From: an uncultured Eubacteriales bacterium
Lineage (GTDB): Bacteria; Bacillota; Clostridia; Christensenellales; Aristaeellaceae
NCBI GenBank assembly: GCA_902785105.1
Contig: CACZXF010000009.1
Coordinates: 1-64,000 of the forward strand
DNA: 64,000 bases
Reading direction: 5' to 3'
The notes under the pieces are model-generated. The model made no database searches and was not told the origin of the DNA. It saw only the letters and a program-made list of their open reading frames with translations. Below, one piece after another: positions 58,581 to 64,000 of this stretch (positions are counted from its first letter, which is position 1; each line of letters starts with the position of its first letter). The position numbers were made by a program, and so were the translations under genes.

Positions 58581-59822
58581 TTGATTCAAAGAATTATAGC
58601 CGCGTGCCTGGCGCTGATGCTCCTCGGCGGCTGTCTGGCCGAGGGCACAGACATCATTATAAAGGAAGGCGCAAAGGGCACGGGCGTTAAATTCCTACAG
58701 GAGGAACTGAAAAAGCTCGGGTTTTTTGAGGGCGAAGCGGACGGCGTATACGGCGCGGCCACGGGCTTCGCGGTGGCGTCCTACGCCAATTCAAAGGGAC
58801 TGGACGTCACCCTGGGCGTCAACGCCGCCACCATACAAGCGCTGTGCGCGGACAACGGCGTGGGCACGCTGGACGTGGGCAGCACGGGCACGGCGGTCTA
58901 TGCCGTACAGTCCCTGCTCTATGACATGGGCTTTTTAGAGGACGCACCCGACGGCAAGTTCGGCGCGCAGACAAAGCAGGCCGTTCAGCAGTACATGAAA
59001 TTCGTCTCGGAGAGTGCCGTCGCCTATATGCAGGACAACGAGGACGCCCGCGCCGCCGCCATACTGGCCGCGCCGGCGGAGGACATGCCCATCGTCTATG
59101 ACGCGCCTATCATCAGCACCGAAACCGTCGTGACCGATGGAAAGGTCACCCCGGAATGGTTCGACTTCATGATGAACGGCACCGCCCGGACCGGCGCGGA
59201 CATCGGGCCGAACAGCGGCCGCGATGACGTGCGCCGCGTGCAGCGCCGCCTGAGGGCCCTGTCCTACACCGCAGACACCCGCATCGACGGCATGTTCGGC
59301 GCGAACACCGAGCGCTGCCTGAAGTACTTCCAGCATCTGAACAACCTGGATGAGACCGGCATCTGCGACAAGGCCACCCAGGCCGTGCTGTTCAGCGAGG
59401 CCGCCGTGAAGTCCGACCAGTACGTCGCGCCCTACATGGCCTATGTGCTCACCGACCAGTGCAAGGTCCACATCATGGAGTGGACCGGCGCGGGCTATAC
59501 GAAGGAAGCCAAGGTCTTCACCTGCTCCACCGGCGCGAAGAACACCCCCACCGTCCACGGCACCTTCCAGGCTGTGGGCCAGATCAGCCCCTGGTATTAC
59601 ATGCCGACCTCCCACGTCTGGGTGCGCTACGCCTTCCAGATTCAGGGCAACTACTTCTTCCACTCCGTGCTGTTCCACTCCAAGGGCGCCACAAACCCCA
59701 CCTCCTCCTCTGTGCGCAACCTCGGCAGCAATGTCTCTCACGGCTGCATCCGTCTCGCCGTGGAGGACGTCCAGTGGATCTATGAAAATTGCACCCCCGG
59801 CATGACTGTAATCATCCAGTAA
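58581..59822 (+). CDS. Exported L,D-transpeptidase with three peptidoglycan-binding domains
   Basis: A 413-residue YkuD-type transpeptidase that forms 3-3 wall cross-links or modifies stem peptides. A signal peptide from the TTG start (RIIAACLALMLLGGC) ends in a possible lipobox with Cys near residue 18. Two PG_binding_1 repeats (about 22-80 and 85-135: VKFLQEELKKLGFFEGEADG, QSLLYDMGFLEDAPDGKFG) and a third at about 215-270 precede the YkuD domain. Its catalytic site is FHSK, then NVSHGCIRL near residue 390. ATGGAGGTGA upstream of TTG 58581 supports that start; ATG 58551 lies before it and would lengthen the leader. Confidence 0.92.
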   Translation: MIQRIIAACLALMLLGGCLAEGTDIIIKEGAKGTGVKFLQEELKKLGFFEGEADGVYGAATGFAVASYANSKGLDVTLGVNAATIQALCADNGVGTLDVGSTGTAVYAVQSLLYDMGFLEDAPDGKFGAQTKQAVQQYMKFVSESAVAYMQDNEDARAAAILAAPAEDMPIVYDAPIISTETVVTDGKVTPEWFDFMMNGTARTGADIGPNSGRDDVRRVQRRLRALSYTADTRIDGMFGANTERCLKYFQHLNNLDETGICDKATQAVLFSEAAVKSDQYVAPYMAYVLTDQCKVHIMEWTGAGYTKEAKVFTCSTGAKNTPTVHGTFQAVGQISPWYYMPTSHVWVRYAFQIQGNYFFHSVLFHSKGATNPTSSSVRNLGSNVSHGCIRLAVEDVQWIYENCTPGMTVIIQ

Positions 59823-59828
59823 AAAACT

Positions 59829-59861
59829 CCCGGCCATCAAAAAAAGATGGTCGGGATATTT
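59829..59861 (+). terminator. Terminator of the L,D-transpeptidase gene
   Basis: TCCCGGCCATC (59829-59839) pairs with GATGGTCGGGA (59847-59857), followed by TATTTTG. Confidence 0.85.
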
Positions 59862-59882
59862 TGTTACAGTTCAACATCGCGG

Positions 59883-60046
59883 ATAAACAGGGATTTATCG
59901 GGGAGACGAACCTCTCAATCAGCCTACGGCTGACAGTTCCCCTTAAAAGGGGAGCCAAGGGGGCTACCGTTCTTCTTGGCTCCCCTTTCAGGGGAGCTGG
60001 CGCGAAGCGCCTGAGAGGTCGTCTCCCCGATGAATTCCAATTTTAT
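59883..60046 (+). repeat. Mosaic palindromic element, interior class III (copy K)
   Basis: Left end ATAAACAGGGATTTATCGGG, right end CCGATGAATTCCAATTTTAT. The interior is bounded by CCTCTCAATCAGCC and GGCGCGAAGCGCCTGAGAGG with AGGGGAGCCAAG and CTTGGCTCCCCT arms. It matches copy A at 7070-7189 in reverse orientation but is longer. Confidence 0.92.
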
Positions 60047-60103
60047 AGGATTCTGAGCAACAACGATATCTTGCGCAGAACAAACTCTTAACATCAAAAA
60101 GTA

Positions 60104-60132
60104 TTGACAAATCCGGGGTTTGGGTGTATATT
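60104..60132 (+). promoter_or_regulatory. Promoter of tRNA-Arg(ACG)
   Basis: TTGACA at 60104-60109 and TATATT at 60127-60132, 17-base spacer. Confidence 0.8.
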
Positions 60133-60172
60133 ATATAAGCACTTTGCGAGAGGGAATCAAAAAGCAAAGCGT

Positions 60173-60246
60173 GGTCCCTTAGCTCAGCTGGATAGAGCGT
60201 CTGGCTACGGACCAGAAGGTCAGGGGTTCGAATCCCTTAGGGTCCG
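60173..60246 (+). tRNA. tRNA-Arg(ACG) with a 3-70 mismatch
   Basis: 74 bases. Anticodon stem TCTGG/CCAGA with loop CTACGGA, anticodon ACG; T arm AGGGG-TTCGAAT-CCCTT; D arm GCTCAGCTGGATAGAGC. The acceptor is GGTCCCT against AGGGTCC, so positions 3 and 70 are T and T; an A at position 3 would restore pairing. All other features are normal. CCA is not encoded. A34 would need a tadA-type deaminase to read CGC and CGA. Confidence 0.92.
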
Positions 60247-60253
60247 CTGTAAG

Positions 60254-60294
60254 GCAGCATCTGAACGTCAAAGTTCAGGTGCTGTTCTTTTTTC
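60254..60294 (+). terminator. Terminator of tRNA-Arg
   Basis: GCAGCATCTGAAC (60254-60266) pairs with GTTCAGGTGCTGT (one wobble), followed by TTCTTTTTT. Confidence 0.88.
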
Positions 60295-60334
60295 ATTCAG
60301 TGTATTTTACTTTGTATATAGGGAGGTTATTGAC

Positions 60335-61729
60335 ATGCAGGATATGAGCCGAAAGGCACAGGAGCTGAAGGTGGCCTACATTGGCGGCGGTTCCCGTGGC
60401 TGGGCCTGGGGGTTTATGACGGACCTGGCGATGGATGCGGATCTGTGCGGCACGGTGCGGCTCTACGACATCGACCGCGCCGCGGCGGAGCGGAACAAAA
60501 TCATCGGCGAAAAGATCAGCGCTCATCCCGATGCCGCTTCCCGCTGGAAGTACGAGGTTGCCGACAGTCTCCGGGACGCGCTGGCCGGGGCGGATTTCGT
60601 GGTCATCTCCATACTTCCCGGCACCTTTGAGGAGATGCGCTCGGACGTCCACCTGCCGGAGCGGCTGGGCATCTACCAGCCCGTGGGCGACACCGTGGGG
60701 GCCGGCGGCTTCATGCGGGCCATGCGGACGATACCAATGTTCGTCGAGATCGGCGAGGCCATCAAAGCCTATGCCCCGGCGGCCTGGGTCATCAATTACA
60801 CCAACCCCATGAGCCTCTGCGTGCGCACGCTGTACCACGTCTTCCGGCAGATCAAGGCCTTCGGCTGCTGCCATGAGGTTTTCGGCACTCAGAAGCTGCT
60901 TTGCGCCATGCTGGAAAAGGAGTGCGGCATCCCCGGCGTGACCCGGCAGGACCTCTACACCACCGTCACTGGCATCAACCACTTCACCTGGCTGACACGG
61001 GCCAGCTACAGGGACATGGACCTCATGCCGCTGTACGCGCAGTTTGCCGACAAATACTATGAATCCGGCTTCGACGAGGGCGGCGACGACAACTGGATGA
61101 ACAACCATTTCAAGTGCGCTCATCGGGTGAAGTTCGACCTGTTCCGCCGCTACGGGGCCATCGCCGCCGCGGGGGACCGTCACCTGGCCGAGTTCACCGC
61201 GCCCTGGTACACCCGGGACCCAGAGACGGTGCGCCAATGGAAATTCCAGCTCACCACCGTGGACTGGCGGGTGAAGGACCTGGGCGACCGCCTGAGGCGC
61301 TCTGACGCCCTCATCAGCAGCGCTGAGGCTGTGGAGCTCAAACCCTCAGGGGAGGAGGGACACCTGCTTCTGAAGGCCGTCCTGGGCCTTGGAGACCTCG
61401 TCAGCAACGTCAACATTCCCAACCGGGGGCAGATCCCCAATCTGCCGCTGGGCAGCGTGGTGGAGACCAACGCTTTGTTCGGCAGGGACCGCATCGAGCC
61501 GGTGTTCGCGGGAGCCATGCCCGCCAACCTCCTGCCGCTGGTGGCCCGCCACGTCTACAATCAGGAGAACGCCCTCACCACCGCACTCAACTGCGACCGG
61601 AAGTTGGGGTTCACCACCTTCATGAACGACCCCCAGCTCGCCGGTGTGACCTTTAAAGACGGCCAAAAGCTGTTTGACGACATGCTGGAAAACCAGCGCG
61701 AATACCTGCCAAAGGCATGGTTCAGATAA
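60335..61729 (+). CDS. GH4 family alpha-galacturonidase-like enzyme (LplD type)
   Basis: A 464-residue NAD- and metal-dependent glycosidase of family 4. VAYIGGGSRGWAWGFMTDLA is the NAD-binding start, and ISILPGTFEEMRSDVHLPER, GDTVGAGGFMRAMR, NYTNPMSLC, FGCCHEVFGTQKLL and GINHFTW follow. The Cys/His pair in CCHEVFGTQ and the NHFTW His are metal ligands in GH4. Overall similarity recalled from Bacillus LplD is high throughout, which points to alpha-galacturonides from pectin rather than alpha-glucosides. GGGAGG eight bases upstream supports ATG 60335. It is monocistronic after tRNA-Arg. Confidence 0.88.
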   Translation: MQDMSRKAQELKVAYIGGGSRGWAWGFMTDLAMDADLCGTVRLYDIDRAAAERNKIIGEKISAHPDAASRWKYEVADSLRDALAGADFVVISILPGTFEEMRSDVHLPERLGIYQPVGDTVGAGGFMRAMRTIPMFVEIGEAIKAYAPAAWVINYTNPMSLCVRTLYHVFRQIKAFGCCHEVFGTQKLLCAMLEKECGIPGVTRQDLYTTVTGINHFTWLTRASYRDMDLMPLYAQFADKYYESGFDEGGDDNWMNNHFKCAHRVKFDLFRRYGAIAAAGDRHLAEFTAPWYTRDPETVRQWKFQLTTVDWRVKDLGDRLRRSDALISSAEAVELKPSGEEGHLLLKAVLGLGDLVSNVNIPNRGQIPNLPLGSVVETNALFGRDRIEPVFAGAMPANLLPLVARHVYNQENALTTALNCDRKLGFTTFMNDPQLAGVTFKDGQKLFDDMLENQREYLPKAWFR

Positions 61730-61735
61730 AATACG

Positions 61736-61774
61736 ACGCGGCTCCGCTGATATTCAGTGGAGCCGCGTTTTTTA
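61736..61774. terminator. Bidirectional terminator between GH4 and acylphosphatase genes
   Basis: A 15-bp stem, 61736-61750 with 61754-61768, one wobble and a three-base loop, followed by T on the plus strand. It is shared by the two converging genes. Confidence 0.92.
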
Positions 61775-62047
61775 ATGGGTATGAAAGCCGCGCTCGTCGG
61801 GGTCGACGGGGAGGCGCGTGGTCTCCATGCCGGTGATCTCGATGTATCTTCCCCGCTGGATGGCCTGGAGCACCTGGTCAATCTGTTCCTCCGTGCCCTG
61901 TATCTCCATGGTCACGGTGCCGTCGGATTCGTTCCGCACCCAGCCCGTCGCGCCATAGAGTGACGCCCCGTGGCGGGCGCGATAGCGAAAGCCCACGCCT
62001 TGCACCCAGCCGTAAAAATGTATCCTGCGCCTGATTATCTCGTCCAT
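61772..62047 (-). CDS. acyP: Acylphosphatase
   Basis: A 91-residue enzyme hydrolysing acyl phosphates. The signature FYGWVQGVGFRYRARHGA contains the catalytic Arg, and GWVRNESDGTVTMEIQG contains the catalytic Asn. Length is normal for the family. It precedes a DUF1294 gene in the opposite sense of transcription order, ten bases apart on the same strand. Confidence 0.95.
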   Translation of the reverse strand: MDEIIRRRIHFYGWVQGVGFRYRARHGASLYGATGWVRNESDGTVTMEIQGTEEQIDQVLQAIQRGRYIEITGMETTRLPVDPDERGFHTH

Positions 62048-62056
62048 TGCCCTTCC

Positions 62057-62347
62057 CTATTTCATCAGCAAATACGCCCCCGCGGCCAGCGCGATGATTT
62101 GAAGCGCCAGCAGCACGGGAAAGAACACTCTGAAATACCAGTGCTTTGTCTTGTGGTGAAACACCTTCATCCCCAGCACGCCGCCGAGGCCGCCGAAGCA
62201 GGCCGTCGCCAGGAACAGCGTCCGCTCTGAGACGCGCCACAGGCCCTTCTGAGCGCGCCGCTTGTCGATGCCCATCAGGGCAAAGGCGGCGATGTTCATG
62301 ACCGCCAGGACGGCCAGGGCCGCCGTCAGAATCAATTTCTTATCCAT
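62057..62347 (-). CDS. DUF1294 membrane protein
   Basis: A 96-residue membrane protein with helices at about 5-25, 43-60 and 73-93. The family motifs are ALMGIDKRRAQKGLWRVSE and FGGLGGVLGMKVFHHKTKH. The function is unknown. It lies upstream of acyP and is probably co-transcribed with it. Confidence 0.9.
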   Translation of the reverse strand: MDKKLILTAALAVLAVMNIAAFALMGIDKRRAQKGLWRVSERTLFLATACFGGLGGVLGMKVFHHKTKHWYFRVFFPVLLALQIIALAAGAYLLMK

Positions 62348-62383
62348 AGGGACATTATACCAGAGAGAATCAGTTTTTACAAT

Positions 62384-62419
62384 AGTTAGCTATCACTAAC
62401 TTCATGGATTTGCTATAAT
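62384..62419 (+). promoter_or_regulatory. ZIP transporter promoter with candidate metalloregulator operator
   Basis: AGTTAG (62384-62389) and CTAACT (62396-62401) form a perfect dyad spaced by six bases. It covers the place of the -35 for TATAAT at 62414-62419. The sequence type recalls DtxR/MntR-family boxes, which would fit control of a metal importer. Confidence 0.6.
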
Positions 62420-62469
62420 GAACCTGACCGGACAGACCGGCATAGTCTGATGAAAAAGGATGTGAGGAT

Positions 62470-63249
62470 ATGAACGAGGCCATTCGAGGCATTGCGATTC
62501 CCTTTATCGGCACGTCGCTGGGGGCGGCGCTGGTATTTTTCATGAAGCGGGAGATCAAGCCGTTGCTGCAAAAAGCGCTGACGGGCTTTGCGGCGGGAGT
62601 GATGGTGGCGGCATCGGTGTGGAGCCTGCTGCTGCCGGCCATCGACCAGTCGTCAGAACTGGGGGCGTGGAGCTTCCTCCCGGCGGCGGGCGGGTTCTGG
62701 CTGGGAATACTGTTCCTGCTGTTCCTGGACAAGACGGTCCCCCACCTCCACATGAACGCGGACACCGCCGAGGGCACACGGGCGGCGCTGTCAAAAAACA
62801 CCATGATGCTGTTGGCGGTGACCATCCACAACATCCCTGAGGGCATGGCGGTGGGCGTGGTCTACGCGGGCTATCTGACGGGACAGCCGGGCATCACGGC
62901 GCTGGGAGCCATGTCACTGGCCCTGGGCATCGCCATACAGAACCTGCCGGAGGGCGCGATCATCTCCCTGCCCCTCCATGCCCAGGGAATGAGCCGCACA
63001 AGGGCCTTCATCGGTGGCGTGCTGACCGGCGCGGTGGAGCCTCTTGGCGCGGCGCTGATGCTGCTGATGGCGCGACAGCTCTCCCCCGCCATGCCCTGGT
63101 TTCTGAGCTTCGCCGCCGGTGCCATGCTGTATGTGGTAGTGGAGGAGCTCATCCCCGAGACCGCCGAGCCGCCCCACTCCAACATCGGCACGCTGATGTT
63201 CGCCGCCGGGTTCACGCTGATGATGGTGCTGGACGTGGCGTTGGGCTGA
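62470..63249 (+). CDS. ZIP family metal transporter
   Basis: A 259-residue divalent cation importer (zinc or related metals) with eight membrane helices. The metal-binding motifs are HNIPEG in helix IV near residue 123 and QNLPEG in helix V near 158. A short loop with HLHMN near residue 95 replaces the usual longer His-rich loop. It resembles ZupT/GufA-type ZIP proteins. GGATGTGAGGAT precedes the start. Confidence 0.93.
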   Translation: MNEAIRGIAIPFIGTSLGAALVFFMKREIKPLLQKALTGFAAGVMVAASVWSLLLPAIDQSSELGAWSFLPAAGGFWLGILFLLFLDKTVPHLHMNADTAEGTRAALSKNTMMLLAVTIHNIPEGMAVGVVYAGYLTGQPGITALGAMSLALGIAIQNLPEGAIISLPLHAQGMSRTRAFIGGVLTGAVEPLGAALMLLMARQLSPAMPWFLSFAAGAMLYVVVEELIPETAEPPHSNIGTLMFAAGFTLMMVLDVALG

Positions 63250-63256
63250 GAAAAAC

Positions 63257-63284
63257 GACAGCGTCCCGCCTCCGGGACGCTGTC
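63257..63284. terminator. Hairpin between the ZIP gene and the first nuclease tail
   Basis: GACAGCGTCCCG pairs with CGGGACGCTGTC around a four-base loop. A nearly identical hairpin at 63602-63627 follows the second nuclease tail, so the hairpin is part of the duplicated unit. Confidence 0.85.
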
Positions 63285-63288
63285 GACC

Positions 63289-63585
63289 TTATATCCTGAC
63301 GGCGATCTTTTCCCAATCCTCATTGGTGATCTTCAAGACCTCGCGGATCTGCTGATCGGAGAAGCGCAGAGCCGTTCTGAGATTGCGAACATTATCCGCA
63401 AGAATGTTGAGCCGTTCCTCCGCACGTCCCTCTTCTCGGCCCTCCTCGCGGCCCATTTCCCAGGCTTCGCGGCGCATGTCCTCCATTGCCTTGCACATTT
63501 CGCCCACCCCTTTCGGATTCTCCTTATAATAGCGTGAACGCTCCGCCATCGGGGCGCAGAGCATTTCGTTCGGTTCCCGGACACG
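63289..63585 (-). pseudogene. C-terminal fragment of an Rpn-type nuclease/transposase, tandem copy 1
   Basis: About 95 codons identical in plan to the tail of the next gene: EPNEMLCAPMAERSRYYKEN, a charged EEGREEGRAEE helix, then LRFSDQQIREVLKITNEDWE. The frame hits TAG just before REPNEM, so the catalytic PD-(D/E)XK part is missing. It has a longer EEGREEGRAEERLN stretch than copy 2. I read it as a partial tandem duplication of the Rpn-family gene. Confidence 0.75.
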
Positions 63586-63601
63586 CTAATAATGGTAAAA
63601 A

Positions 63602-63627
63602 ACAGCGTCCCGCCTTCGGGACGCTGT
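63602..63627 (-). terminator. Hairpin after the second nuclease tail
   Basis: ACAGCGTCCCG (63602-63612) pairs with CGGGACGCTGT (63617-63627), with TTTTTTACC on the minus strand side. Confidence 0.85.
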
Positions 63628-63632
63628 GGCCC

Positions 63633-64000
63633 TTAAATCCTCACGGCGATCTTTTCCCAATCCTCATTGGTGATCTTCAGCACCTCGCGGATCTGCTGAT
63701 CGGAGAAGCGCAGGGCCGTTTTGAGATTGCGGACATTGTCCACAAGGATGTTGAGCCGGCCCTCTTCGCGGCCCATTTCCCAGGCTTCGCGGCGCATGTC
63801 CTCCATTGCCTTGCACATTTCGCCCACTCCTTTCGGATTCTCCTTATAATAGCGCGACCGCTCCGCCATCGGGTCGCAGAGCATATCGTTCGGATCACTG
63901 CACAGAAAATCATGCATCAGCCGACCCAGCGGGTCGCCGCCCCGGTACTGGCCGTTGACGTAGAGTATATGGGCCCCGTCGTCGAAGGACGTGCCGAGAG
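63633..64000 (-). CDS. Rpn/PD-(D/E)XK nuclease family protein, partial
   Basis: The C-terminal part of a gene continuing beyond the right edge. The frame is open to the last base: GTSFDDGAHILYVNGQYRG, GDPLGRLMHDFLCSDPNDML, then ERSRYYKENPKGVGEM and the same charged tail as copy 1. The YVNGxYRGxxPLGRLMHDF block is typical of Rpn-family recombination-promoting nucleases / putative transposases. The catalytic residues lie outside the window. Whether the gene is intact cannot be judged. Confidence 0.8.
   Translation of the reverse strand, partial: LGTSFDDGAHILYVNGQYRGGDPLGRLMHDFLCSDPNDMLCDPMAERSRYYKENPKGVGEMCKAMEDMRREAWEMGREEGRLNILVDNVRNLKTALRFSDQQIREVLKITNEDWEKIAVRI

Noticed and set aside
7070..60046. 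Dispersed repeats considered as CRISPR units
   Set aside because: Copies are scattered singly across 53 kb with variable interiors and no regular spacer array or cas genes.
60335..61729. Alpha-glucosidase or 6-phospho-alpha-glucosidase of GH4
   Set aside because: The N-terminal and central blocks follow the LplD alpha-galacturonidase pattern, including FGCCHEVFGTQKLL, rather than AglA- or MalH-type sequences.

Overview
This window reads as chromosome of a G+C-rich, endospore-lineage member of the Bacillota, class Clostridia, probably gut-associated. The basis is a germination protease gene (gpr) next to rpsT, a SigI/RsgI pair, a pyrophosphate-dependent phosphofructokinase, infC-rpmI-rplT behind an attenuated leader, a plsX-acpP-rnc-smc-ftsY block, an L-box lysine riboswitch, and sugar and amino-acid ABC importers. 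I see no rRNA, CRISPR array, prophage or complete insertion sequence.

Layout. 0.4-6.5 kb: sigI-rsgI followed by two secreted low-complexity/beta-helix proteins; the same bipartite motif (AACCCC, 20 bases, CGAA) lies upstream of sigI and of the first secreted protein. 6.5-8.6 kb: an HD-GYP/PAS remnant and a STAS-kinase fusion. 8.7-11.5 kb: a lysine riboswitch-controlled amino-acid importer. 11.5-16.6 kb, minus strand: a PIN/DUF2281 toxin-antitoxin pair, a cell-wall amidase, a TetR regulator nested in the end of a YgiQ-type radical SAM gene, and a three-gene DUF3990/unknown/DUF3791 cassette whose first gene has a nonsense codon. 16.7-22.5 kb, minus strand: mfd, pth, pfp. 23-24.4 kb: infC (AUU start), rpmI, rplT. 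24.6-27.8 kb: rarA, rpsT, gpr, a small XRE regulator. 28-35.2 kb: a rhamnose-type ABC importer and a GH3 glycosidase. 35.3-41.7 kb, minus strand: an alcohol dehydrogenase, the c-di-AMP module cdaA-cdaR, and a secreted FMN/FAD reductase. 42-43.9 kb: a membrane protein with four Cys/His modules. 44.3-46 kb: tRNA genes and malic enzyme. 46.2-52.9 kb: plsX-acpP-rnc-smc-ftsY. 53.2-64 kb: GH94 phosphorylase, a small lipoprotein, a CapA-like protein, an L,D-transpeptidase, tRNA-Arg, a GH4 alpha-galacturonidase-like enzyme, acylphosphatase, a ZIP transporter, and tandem Rpn-type nuclease tails at the right edge.

Plant polysaccharide use is a recurring theme (rhamnose-type importer, GH3, GH94, GH4 LplD-like), as are envelope sensing and remodelling (SigI/RsgI, amidase, L,D-transpeptidase, CapA-like protein, c-di-AMP).

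The most unusual feature is a dispersed family of short palindromic elements without genes. Ten copies share the same pair of imperfect terminal inverted repeats (one end close to ATAAACAGGGATTTGTCGGG, the other to ATAAATTGGAATTTGTCGGG, both read inward), but carry at least four unrelated palindromic interiors. They sit only between genes, sometimes inside a transcribed leader or directly against a ribosome binding site. They look like mosaic MITE- or BIME-like elements with exchangeable cores and are the best candidate here for something undescribed.
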